The translations under genes and the position numbers were made by a program. Below are positions 43,750 to 51,359 of a stretch of DNA of 64,000 bases, in pieces. The notes below the pieces were generated by a model that was given only the letters and a program-made list of their open reading frames with translations, was not told where the DNA came from and made no database searches. Origin of the DNA: CAZICM01 sp964537685. Lineage in GTDB: Bacteria; Myxococcota_A; Polyangia; Polyangiales; Polyangiaceae. Each line of letters begins with the position of its first letter. Positions within the stretch are counted from its first letter, which is position 1. The DNA lies in NCBI GenBank assembly GCA_964537685.1, contig CAZICM010000016.1:112192-176191 (forward strand), given 5' to 3'.

Positions 43750-44139
43750 TTAAAGAACGGCAGTTGCTTCAATCTCACAGAGGGCGCCAATTTCAACAAG
43801 ACCCGCCACACCCACCAGCGCCATCGCCGGATAATGCCGGCCAAAGCGCTCCCGCCAAATTGGCCCAAGCTTTTTTAATGAATTCCGGTAAGCCTCAAGA
43901 TCGGTCACATACACCGTCATCCTCGCAACATGTTCAGGCTTCCCGCCTGCCGCCCTCACCACCGTCAGCACATTATCGAGTGTTTTTGCAAATTGATCGG
44001 CAAAATCATTGCTTTCAAATTCACAGCGTTCATTCCAGCCCACCTGCCCAGCCACAAACAAAGTGCGCCCTTCGCCGATCATCCCATTGACATAGCCTTT
44101 TGGAGCCGGCCATTCCGGCACATTCACGCTCGTTAACAT
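43750..44139 (-). CDS. RidA-family enamine/imine deaminase
   Basis: 129 aa from the ATG at 44139, preceded by AAGGAAGG. RidA/YjgF trimer-forming protein: GRTLFVAGQVGW, VTVYVTDL-like segment (ARMTVYVTDLEAY) and the C-terminal GALCEIEATAVL with the conserved Glu. Family members hydrolyse reactive enamines or imines or act in aromatic catabolism (e.g. alongside 2-aminobenzoyl-CoA-type pathways). Its place between an SDR and crotonase gene suggests it clears a reactive pathway intermediate. Confidence 0.9.
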   Translation of the reverse strand: MLTSVNVPEWPAPKGYVNGMIGEGRTLFVAGQVGWNERCEFESNDFADQFAKTLDNVLTVVRAAGGKPEHVARMTVYVTDLEAYRNSLKKLGPIWRERFGRHYPAMALVGVAGLVEIGALCEIEATAVL

Positions 44140-44153
44140 CGTATTTCCTTCCT

Positions 44154-44915
44154 TTATGATAGAGTTTGACCGCCATCCACCGCAATGGCTTGCCCATGAA
44201 TGCCTTTTGCCGCGGGGCTGCACAGCATCAGCACCGCGTGGGCCACTTCCTCGGGCTCAATCATCCGTTTTTGAGGCGACATCGCCGCCAGTGTGCGCAG
44301 GGCTTCTTCCTCGCTCCGCCCAGTTTTTTGGCTAATGCGCGCGATTGCATCATCGGCCATTTTGGTTTTCACCCAGCCCGGACAAACACAATTAATGGTC
44401 ACGCTGGTGCGCGCGATCTCCAGCGCAATGGCCCGCGTCATACCCACCATCGCATGTTTCGATGCGCAATAGGCGCTCGTGTACGCATAACCTGTCAGCC
44501 CCGCATTGGAAGCCACATTGATCACCCGCCCAAAACCCCTTGCGATCATGCCTGGAATCAATGCGCGGCACAGCGCAAACGCGCTCGTCGCATTAACTGC
44601 CATCATAAAATCCCACATCTCATCGGATGTCTTTTCAAAAGGCGCGCTCTCCGAGGCCCCCGCGTTATTCACCAGCACATCGACGCAAAGGTTTTGTTCC
44701 CGAAGTCGAGACAACCCCTCTGAAATCGAATTCCTATCGGCCACATCCATTGAGATTGCAACACCTCCAATGGACGAAGCCACTTCATCTAATTCAGAGC
44801 GCGTCCTCCCGCTCACGATCACCCGGGCACCTTCCTGAGCCAGCCGCTCGGCGATCGCGCGCCCAATACCTCGCCCTCCACCCGTCACCAATGCCGTTCG
44901 GCCGTCCAGCATCAT
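44154..44915 (-). CDS. Short-chain dehydrogenase/reductase
   Basis: 253 aa, ATG at 44915 after AGGATG. Rossmann fold with TGGGRGIG cofactor loop, NNAG strand end, and the active-site tetrad including the Tyr-x3-Lys of YCASKHAM. The LNPxG-type C-terminus (CVCPGWVKTKMADD) is typical of FabG-like 3-oxoacyl or 3-hydroxyacyl-CoA dehydrogenases. First gene of the leftward five-gene operon ending with the OYE-like reductase, so it should oxidise or reduce a 3-hydroxy/oxo CoA intermediate. Confidence 0.9.
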   Translation of the reverse strand: MMLDGRTALVTGGGRGIGRAIAERLAQEGARVIVSGRTRSELDEVASSIGGVAISMDVADRNSISEGLSRLREQNLCVDVLVNNAGASESAPFEKTSDEMWDFMMAVNATSAFALCRALIPGMIARGFGRVINVASNAGLTGYAYTSAYCASKHAMVGMTRAIALEIARTSVTINCVCPGWVKTKMADDAIARISQKTGRSEEEALRTLAAMSPQKRMIEPEEVAHAVLMLCSPAAKGIHGQAIAVDGGQTLS

Positions 44916-45083
44916 GGCGCAACCATCCTGGGCTTGGGCAAAGCCGTCTTGCCCATGCGTGTCCAATGCAGGGCAAATGCCGTCCAGCGGCGCGAAAGCG
45001 ATTCAATGTTGGCAAGGAAAGGCATGTGCATCGCGCGGAGCCTGCCCGGCCTTCACATGCGAATCAATAGGTATTGTTCAATT

Positions 45084-45101
45084 GAAACAAACGCTCGTTT
45101 C
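45084..45101. promoter_or_regulatory. TetR-like operator palindrome GAAACAAAC-GCTCGTTTC
   Basis: An 18-bp imperfect inverted repeat (7 of 9 positions symmetrical) lies between the acyl-CoA operon (leftward from 44915) and the FGE-like lipoprotein (45123). GAAAC-N-GTTTC sites are bound by TetR-family regulators of fatty-acid catabolism such as PsrA. No TetR gene is present in the window. Confidence 0.45.
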
Positions 45102-45122
45102 ATCTAAGGGAAATACAACATC

Positions 45123-45959
45123 ATGCTCACCCGGTCTCATGCCCGCATATTCGCTTCCGGCTCCCCGATCTATTTACAATCGATATGGCTTGGAATTGCA
45201 TTGTATTTAGGCTGTGGAGCCCCGCCCCGGCAATCGCCTGGAAACGCGCCCGTCATCGTCCTGGGATCGGGGCCTCAAATGGCGGGCGCTCCTTTAACAA
45301 ACGCCGCGCAAGACGAATCGCGGGATCAAGGCATTCGCTCGTGCCCGGCGGATATGATTCTTATTCAGGGCGGAACCTTTCGAATGGGCGAACGCGGAGA
45401 TCAAGTGAAGGTCCGCGATTTTTGTCTTGACATCACCGAAGTGACAGCCGGCGCATTTTTTCATTGCACATCGGAAGGCCGCTGCACAGAAGAAGGCACG
45501 CGATGCGCTTCAGGCGCAACATTCGGCGATCCGGAAAAGCTCAACCATCCGATGAATTGCGTCAATCACGGCCAGGCTGTCGTCTTCTGCGAAGCTCGCC
45601 GCAAACGCCTGCCCACTGAAGAAGAATGGGAATGGGCGGCGCGCGGCGGCCCGCTTGGCCGTCCCTATCCTTGGGGCGATGCGCCTCCTGAAAATCAATT
45701 GTGTTGGTCTGGAAAACAAACATTAAGCTCGACATGTCCCGTTGGATACTTTAGAAATGGCAACAGTGCTCATGGAATTGCAGATTTAGCAGGCAATATG
45801 TATGAATGGACGAGCAGCATCTTCAAAGGCACCGATGATTATGTGCTCCGGGGAGGCAGTTGGCCGGGAATGCTCGCGCCCGGCTACAAAGCGAGCTCCC
45901 GCGCGCATTCATCGGCCGATTCTCAAACCAACAATTACGGCTTTCGCTGTGCCCGCTGA
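45123..45959 (+). CDS. Formylglycine-generating-enzyme-like (SUMF1 domain) lipoprotein
   Basis: 278 aa. Hydrophobic N-terminus with lipobox YLGCGA. The FGE/sulfatase-modifying fold (about 75-278) begins MILIQGGTFRMGE and contains DITEVTAGAFFHC, RLPTEEEWEWAARGG, YPWGDAPP, DLAGNMYEWTSS, LRGGSW and the C-terminal GFRCAR. Only the last Cys matches an FGE position, so it is more likely a non-enzymatic or differently acting member, as in many secreted bacterial SUMF1 proteins. Several extra cysteines may form disulphides. Probably attached to the outer membrane. Confidence 0.85.
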   Translation: MLTRSHARIFASGSPIYLQSIWLGIALYLGCGAPPRQSPGNAPVIVLGSGPQMAGAPLTNAAQDESRDQGIRSCPADMILIQGGTFRMGERGDQVKVRDFCLDITEVTAGAFFHCTSEGRCTEEGTRCASGATFGDPEKLNHPMNCVNHGQAVVFCEARRKRLPTEEEWEWAARGGPLGRPYPWGDAPPENQLCWSGKQTLSSTCPVGYFRNGNSAHGIADLAGNMYEWTSSIFKGTDDYVLRGGSWPGMLAPGYKASSRAHSSADSQTNNYGFRCAR

Positions 45960-45990
45960 AGGCCGGCCGCGCCACAAGGATTCATGATCC

Positions 45991-46776
45991 ATGCGGATTC
46001 TAAGCTGGAATGTGAATGGCCTACGATCGGCCATGCAAAAAGGCTTTTTAAATTGGCTCAATCAATCCGGAGCCGATATCGTTGGCATTCAGGAAGTGCG
46101 CGCGCAAAAAGCACAGCTCATCCGGGAAAAGCGCCTGCTCAGCGCATGGAATCCAAAGATCTGCGCAGCCGAGCGCCCCGGCTATAGCGGCGTGATGCTC
46201 TTATCCAAACGAAAACCGGAAAGCTGTGTCATGAGCGTGGGCGAACCGCGATTCGATATCGAAGGACGCTTTATGCTCGCTCAATTTGGCCGCCTCTTAT
46301 TGGGCAATATTTATTTTCCCAATGGCAACGGCACCAATCGCGACAACAGCCGGATCCCCTACAAACTCGATTTTTATAAACACGTATTTGCTTTTCTTGA
46401 AAAACCCAAAAGCCAAGGCGTTCCCATTTTGATCGTGGGTGACTTCAATACAGCCCACAAAGAAATCGATTTGGCGAGGCCCAAAGAAAATAAAGAAACG
46501 AGCGGTTTTACGCCTGTGGAACGCGAGGAATTCGATCGCTGGATTCGCGCGGGCTGGATCGACACCTTTAGGCAATTCGAACCGGGAGCGGGACATTATT
46601 CCTGGTGGAGCATGCGAGCCATGTCGAGGGCGCGCAACGTGGGCTGGCGCATTGATTACGTGCTCGCTTCCCCGGGCGCCCGGCCCTATCTGCGCTCCGC
46701 ATTGATTCAACGCGATATAATTGGAAGCGATCATTGTCCTGTTGGTGTCGACGTAGATGATGCGATTATTGGGTGA
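45991..46776 (+). CDS. xth: Exodeoxyribonuclease III / AP endonuclease
   Basis: 261 aa. Base-excision-repair enzyme of the exonuclease-endonuclease-phosphatase superfamily. Seen in order: ILSWNVNGLRSAM (Asn metal site), VGIQEVRAQ (catalytic Glu), PGYSGVMLLSK, VGDFNTAH (Asp/Asn), RIDYVLAS and GSDHCPVGVDV (Asp-His). Length matches XthA. Starts at the ATG 31 bp after the FGE-like gene. No unusual features. Confidence 0.95.
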   Translation: MRILSWNVNGLRSAMQKGFLNWLNQSGADIVGIQEVRAQKAQLIREKRLLSAWNPKICAAERPGYSGVMLLSKRKPESCVMSVGEPRFDIEGRFMLAQFGRLLLGNIYFPNGNGTNRDNSRIPYKLDFYKHVFAFLEKPKSQGVPILIVGDFNTAHKEIDLARPKENKETSGFTPVEREEFDRWIRAGWIDTFRQFEPGAGHYSWWSMRAMSRARNVGWRIDYVLASPGARPYLRSALIQRDIIGSDHCPVGVDVDDAIIG

Positions 46777-46840
46777 GACGCCGAACAGAATAAAAAAGCA
46801 TTAAACAATAAAAACCATTCTTCCCCGGGGCAAATTCGCC

Positions 46841-46846
46841 TACACT
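46841..46846 (+). promoter_or_regulatory. Candidate -10 element TACACT of the hydrolase lipoprotein
   Basis: TTCGCC-TACACT ends 8 nt before the ATG at 46855 and resembles ATCGCC-TACAGT before the C25 protease. No Shine-Dalgarno sequence lies between, pointing to a short or absent leader. Confidence 0.4.
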
Positions 46847-46854
46847 TCGGGCCT

Positions 46855-48918
46855 ATGCCGCGCCGCAATCGCCTCGTCAAAACCCCGCTGGAATTTATTT
46901 TCGCCGCGCTATGCACATCTATGGGCATAGGATGCTCAACCGGTGAAAGCGCGGTTCCCGGCGAGCCCGCCGATTCCATTTATATGGTGCCCGCATCGCT
47001 CGAAACCCTATCGGGACCGGCATTTTTCGATCATCCCTGGCCGAGCGATTTCCGCCTTGAAAATGGCGCCCCGCGCATGGATGGATTTTACAACCCCCGC
47101 TTGCTTCCGATCATCGACGATTACGCGGGAGGCGTGAAGAGCGCCGTCAATGGATTTTCACCGCAAGCCTCGGGATTCGTCCGCTTCTCCGGCCCGCTCG
47201 ACCCGGCATCTCTTCCTGAAACGCCCAAAGACGGCCTCGATCCCGAAGCCTCGGTCCAACTGATTGATATTGATCCAAATTCGATTGAATTTAGACAGAG
47301 AAAGCTGATCTCATTGCATTACCGGCGCGACGAAGGCGCATATTGGCGTTCGAGCACGCTGGCATTTATGCCCACCTATGGCTTTCCCCTGCGCCCCAAG
47401 ACCCGATATGCCTTTGTGGCCACCCAGGCATTGCGCACGGAAACGGGAGGCGAAGTGAGGCCCAGCGCCGATTTAAAACAAGTCCTTGGTTTAGAACCTG
47501 CTTCCGGCCCTGCCGCCGCCCTGCAAATGCAATTGGAACCCGCCCTTTCCGAATTGGCCGGCCTCGGCATTGATCGCTCGGAAATCGTGCAACTTAGCGT
47601 ATTTACAACGAATTCGCCCGCCGAGGAATTATTCGCATTCCGCGATCATCTGGTGGCCAATGTGCCCGCGCCCAATCTTCGCGGACCCATTAAACACATT
47701 CGCTCCAAGGACTGGTTCGATGAGTATTGGGGCCAATACGGTCCTTCGCCCAATTATCAGGCAGGCGAGATTCCCTATGTCAATCCAGACGATGGCGGCG
47801 CATTTAATTATAAAGACGGAAAACCCGAGGTCGTCGATTATTTTTATTTGAGATTTGCCCTCTCCATACCCAAGCGGGACAAATGCCCGATGCCCGCGGA
47901 TGGATATCCGATTGTATTGTATGCGCATGGAACAGGCGGCAACTTTCGGAGCTTCACGAGAGACGGCACGGCCTCATGGCTTGGAAGCCGCTGTCTTGCG
48001 GTGATGGGCGTCGATCAGATTTTTCATGGAAACCGGCCTGGAGCGCCTCAAGGCGAGGATGCCGATTTTCAAACGGGCCTGCTCTTTTTTAATGCCCTCA
48101 ATCTGACAGCCGCGCGCACCAATTCGAGACAATCCGCGCTCGATGAAGTGCAGCGCGCGAGGCTATTCACCCAAACCAAGATTGGGCTTTCGGCCAAAGA
48201 GGCGGTGGACGGCGAGGAAGTGCGCTTCGATGGACGCAAACTCATGTTCTTCGGCCATTCTCAAGGAGGATTAAATGGCCCGCTGTATTTAGCCGCCGAT
48301 GATAGCTCGAATGCAGCAATTCTATCGGGATCTTCGGCCATTATGTCGATTACACTCAATGAAAAAACCAAACCCGAGCCCAATATCGTCGATTTGGTGC
48401 GCACGATTTTCCTGGGCCTCCCCGGCGAAGACGGTTTGGAAGTCAATGCTTTTCATCCGGCGATTTCCCTCGCCCAAACCTTGGTGGACGTAACCGATCC
48501 CATTCACTATGCCCGCTATTTGGTGGAAGAGCCCCGCGATGGATTTGCACCCAAAAGCATTTACATGAGTGAAGGAATCAATCCTAATGGAACGGGCGAC
48601 AGCTATTCACCTCCCAAAGGGATTGAGGCACAAGCCATTGCAATGGGACTTCCCTTATTGCTTCCCGGCCAGCATCCCATTTTAGAGCTCTCTTTTGGAG
48701 GCCCTGCCGCGGCGGAAATACCTCCGATGGGATTGAAAGGCAATTTAGCTTCTGGAAAGGCGACAGGCGGCATTGCCCAATTTGCCGTCCCCTCGGACAG
48801 CGACGGCCATTTCGTCATTTTCGACGTGGAAGAAGCCCGGATCCAGTCCTCGGATTTTCTTCAGAGCGCCGCCGCTGCGTATCCCGGAATTATTCTCCCG
48901 CTGATGCCCCCCCAATAA
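46855..48918 (+). CDS. Large alpha/beta-hydrolase lipoprotein
   Basis: 687 aa. Signal peptide with lipobox MGIGCS. An N-terminal ~300-residue beta-rich part starts FFDHPWPSDFRL and includes AFVATQALRT, as in the bacterial virulence-factor-lipase-type N-domain. The C-terminal alpha/beta-hydrolase domain has VLYAHGTGGN (oxyanion hole) and FFGHSQGGLNG (nucleophile Ser). A likely acid/base end is SDSDGHFV. It probably hydrolyses lipids or polyesters outside the cell. The next gene begins 7 bp later. Confidence 0.85.
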   Translation: MPRRNRLVKTPLEFIFAALCTSMGIGCSTGESAVPGEPADSIYMVPASLETLSGPAFFDHPWPSDFRLENGAPRMDGFYNPRLLPIIDDYAGGVKSAVNGFSPQASGFVRFSGPLDPASLPETPKDGLDPEASVQLIDIDPNSIEFRQRKLISLHYRRDEGAYWRSSTLAFMPTYGFPLRPKTRYAFVATQALRTETGGEVRPSADLKQVLGLEPASGPAAALQMQLEPALSELAGLGIDRSEIVQLSVFTTNSPAEELFAFRDHLVANVPAPNLRGPIKHIRSKDWFDEYWGQYGPSPNYQAGEIPYVNPDDGGAFNYKDGKPEVVDYFYLRFALSIPKRDKCPMPADGYPIVLYAHGTGGNFRSFTRDGTASWLGSRCLAVMGVDQIFHGNRPGAPQGEDADFQTGLLFFNALNLTAARTNSRQSALDEVQRARLFTQTKIGLSAKEAVDGEEVRFDGRKLMFFGHSQGGLNGPLYLAADDSSNAAILSGSSAIMSITLNEKTKPEPNIVDLVRTIFLGLPGEDGLEVNAFHPAISLAQTLVDVTDPIHYARYLVEEPRDGFAPKSIYMSEGINPNGTGDSYSPPKGIEAQAIAMGLPLLLPGQHPILELSFGGPAAAEIPPMGLKGNLASGKATGGIAQFAVPSDSDGHFVIFDVEEARIQSSDFLQSAAAAYPGIILPLMPPQ

Positions 48919-48925
48919 ATACCTT

Positions 48926-49696
48926 ATGATACCGGAATTCATTGCCAGACTATCGGCATTGCTGAGCCATCCCAAGGTGCTCTTAAAAAAAGATAAAACT
49001 GCATCGGATTCGCCAGATTCCCTTTCAAATTTAGGCCGGCCTCCGGATCTCGCAGCTTTTTATTCTCTGTGCGATGGCTTGGAATTGCGCAATGGCACGA
49101 GAATATTGCCTAAATCCGAAATCGTTCCCGCCACCGAATGGCTCAAACAAGAAAAGGCCCTCGTCGATTGGCCGAGCGAATGTTATTTAATTGGTGAACA
49201 ATCGGATTTAATTATTGTGCGGGATATCGACGCGCGCGGAATCCGGGCGGGCGGCGGCGTGCTCGTGGCGCCCACGGATGGACTTTCCAATATGAAACGC
49301 GTTTCGCTCCATTTGATCGGATTTTTAGAATCGCTGATCCTAGGAACGCCCGAAACCGATGCGGCGCCGGAAAAATTCCTCCAACAAGCGGTAATTGAGC
49401 GCAACGAGGAACAGTTGTCCGCTCTTTTATCGAAGAATTTTTATCCGGGTTCCGAGCGGGAGCGCGCCCAAGCCTCGCTTGTGCTCGGGGTACTCCGCGC
49501 GGAAAACGGCGATGGACGGGGTGCGATGGAAGCCTTTGAACAATGCGCGAGGCTGCGGGGCATGGCCGCCCGGCGCGGCGCGAGGGAACTTGAAATGGCG
49601 CAAGCCTTTCATTCTTGCGCAAAAGCGGCCGAAAAAGCGGGCTCTGCCGAAATATCCGAGGCGTGTAAAAAGCGGGCGGCCTATTACTCGAAATAA
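48926..49696 (+). CDS. SMI1/KNR4-like protein with helical C-terminus
   Basis: 256 aa. The N-terminal half (LGRPPDLAAFYSLCDGLEL, then ILPKSEIVPATEWLK and CYLIGEQSDLIIV) resembles the SUKH (SMI1/KNR4) fold, used as immunity proteins and scaffolds. The C-terminal ~120 residues are helical and TPR-like (ALLSKNFYPGSERERAQASLVLGVLRAENGDG). It follows the hydrolase lipoprotein by 7 bp but has no signal peptide, so the two are unlikely to be co-localised. No toxin gene is adjacent. Overlaps the convergent TPR gene by 13 bp. The SUKH assignment is tentative. Confidence 0.55.
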   Translation: MIPEFIARLSALLSHPKVLLKKDKTASDSPDSLSNLGRPPDLAAFYSLCDGLELRNGTRILPKSEIVPATEWLKQEKALVDWPSECYLIGEQSDLIIVRDIDARGIRAGGGVLVAPTDGLSNMKRVSLHLIGFLESLILGTPETDAAPEKFLQQAVIERNEEQLSALLSKNFYPGSERERAQASLVLGVLRAENGDGRGAMEAFEQCARLRGMAARRGARELEMAQAFHSCAKAAEKAGSAEISEACKKRAAYYSK

Positions 49697-50214
49697 AGCG
49701 GCTCATCATTATCGGCGAGCCCAAGCATTTCAAGAATTTGGCGCACTTCGTATTGGGCTTCCAATTCCGGCCCGCTATCCAGATACCTTTGCAGATGATC
49801 CTTCGCCTGGCGCCGCTGCCCCAAGGCCGCGTGCGCAAGCCCCGCCGCATGCATCGCATCGCCATCCTTGGGAAATCGGCGAAGCGCCTCCCGCGCCTCA
49901 TGAAGAGCCCCCTGCGGATCACCGAGCCGCCTCAGCGTATGCGAAAGCCCGACGCGCGCCCCGAGATAATCAGGCGCGCAGCGAAGCGCCGCCCGGTACG
50001 CATCCCGCGCCGCCTCGAGCTGCCCCGTTTCATACATCGCCACCGCGCAGTGATGATACGCATAGGCATTCGTTGGATCTTTTTTCAGCACATTGCGCAG
50101 CTCGAACAGCGCATCGACATAGCGTTCTTCGAGCAAAAGCTCCGTCGCTTCCTCGACGGCCTCCCATTGCGCAATATCGATTTCATTATGATCAGCTTGT
50201 TTAACAATACGCAT
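49684..50214 (-). CDS. TPR protein
   Basis: 176 aa. At least three tetratricopeptide repeats: NAYAYHHCAVAMYETGQLEAARDAYRAALR-type units about 45-150, each with the W/L-G-Y/A-F-A-P spacing of TPRs. No signal peptide or membrane span. It follows the kinase gene by 8 bp on the same strand, so it is likely a scaffold or partner in that kinase's pathway. Convergent overlap with the SMI1-like gene. Confidence 0.8.
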   Translation of the reverse strand: MRIVKQADHNEIDIAQWEAVEEATELLLEERYVDALFELRNVLKKDPTNAYAYHHCAVAMYETGQLEAARDAYRAALRCAPDYLGARVGLSHTLRRLGDPQGALHEAREALRRFPKDGDAMHAAGLAHAALGQRRQAKDHLQRYLDSGPELEAQYEVRQILEMLGLADNDEPLYFE

Positions 50215-50222
50215 AAATTTAT

Positions 50223-51263
50223 CTAAGGCCGCGGTGGCCTGGCCGGCGGCGGACGGGTAGCAGCACCGTTTACAATGCGAGAGAATGCCTCTCCCATTTC
50301 ATAGGCTGAAGTGAATCGGTTCGCGGGATCTTTCTGGAGAGCCCGGATAAAGAAATTATCGATCTTTGGAGGAAGATCCTTCACATCGCGCGAAGGCGCA
50401 GGCGAAGGCTCGCGCACAATGCGGATCATCACATCGAGATCGGAAGTGCCGCTAAAAGGCAGCGTTCCCGTAAGCATCCGGTATAAAACGACGGCCGCCG
50501 ACCACAGATCGCTCTTAAAGTCGATATCGTTGCGGGAAAGCTGCTCGGGGCTCATGTATTTAATGGTTCCGACCACATTGCCGCGCCTCGTAATCGGTGC
50601 TTCCTGCGTCGTCGCATCTGTCATTTCATTCAATGGCCGCAAATAGTGGTGAGGCTTTTTGGCAAGGCCAAAATCCACGAGTTTTACGGCACCATTATTT
50701 AAACAATAAATATTTGCCGGCTTGATATCGCGGTGAACAATTCCCGCGGCATGCACACAAGCAAGGCCCGCGCAGAGCTGTGAAAGAATAGGAACGCATT
50801 CGCGCAGCGGAATCCGTTCATTGCGCCGGAGTTTGGTTTCCAAATCCTCGCCTTCCAAAAGCTCCATGGCCAAATAGGGTTTGGGCTCGGTCGCGTAATC
50901 AAACACCTCAATGGCATTTGGATGGCGAATGCGGGAAAGCAGCCGGGCTTCGCGGTGAAAACGGCCATTCCAATCGTCGTCGGAAGAATCCCGGGAGTCG
51001 CGCATAATCTTCAATGCCACGGACCTGCGCTGCGCCGTATCGAAGGCTTGCCACACATCGCTGGTCGCTCCCACGCCAAGCCTCCGCTCGAGCTGATAGC
51101 GATTACCGAACAGCGCGCCCATTGACATCGATGAAATGGGCTTTTCCGTGATTACGGTTTCATTGTCGCTATCACCGGCGATAAAATCGGAAGTGGTGAG
51201 TTCGCCCGTGATTTCGTCCAGCGCAATGGGGCGTTTCGGGGCATCGCCAGACCGCTTGTGCAT
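50223..51263 (-). CDS. Eukaryote-like Ser/Thr protein kinase, soluble
   Basis: 346 aa from the ATG at 51263; there is no good ribosome-binding site, and a longer reading is possible. Kinase domain about 55-330: RRLGVGATSDVW P-loop, ALKIM lysine, HRDIKPANIY, DFGLAK and GTIKYMSPEQ. The ~45 N-terminal residues are acidic/polar; the C-terminus is a short Pro/Arg tail with no transmembrane helix, unlike the other kinase in this window. Cotranscribed with a TPR protein. On the other strand a metallopeptidase gene starts 96 bp away. Confidence 0.9.
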   Translation of the reverse strand: MHKRSGDAPKRPIALDEITGELTTSDFIAGDSDNETVITEKPISSMSMGALFGNRYQLERRLGVGATSDVWQAFDTAQRRSVALKIMRDSRDSSDDDWNGRFHREARLLSRIRHPNAIEVFDYATEPKPYLAMELLEGEDLETKLRRNERIPLRECVPILSQLCAGLACVHAAGIVHRDIKPANIYCLNNGAVKLVDFGLAKKPHHYLRPLNEMTDATTQEAPITRRGNVVGTIKYMSPEQLSRNDIDFKSDLWSAAVVLYRMLTGTLPFSGTSDLDVMIRIVREPSPAPSRDVKDLPPKIDNFFIRALQKDPANRFTSAYEMGEAFSRIVNGAATRPPPARPPRP

Positions 51264-51347
51264 ACAATCTGCATGGTGCCAGACTTTATTCAGGCCGTAA
51301 AGAATTCGAATACAAAAGACGCTCTTCCCCGGCGCGCTTTGCCCTGC

Positions 51348-51353
51348 TAATGC
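51348..51353 (+). promoter_or_regulatory. Candidate -10 element TAATGC of the M49-like peptidase
   Basis: TAATGC ends 6 nt before the ATG at 51360, without a ribosome-binding site. It fits the leaderless pattern of other exported proteins here. Confidence 0.3.
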
Positions 51354-51359
51354 GATTGG

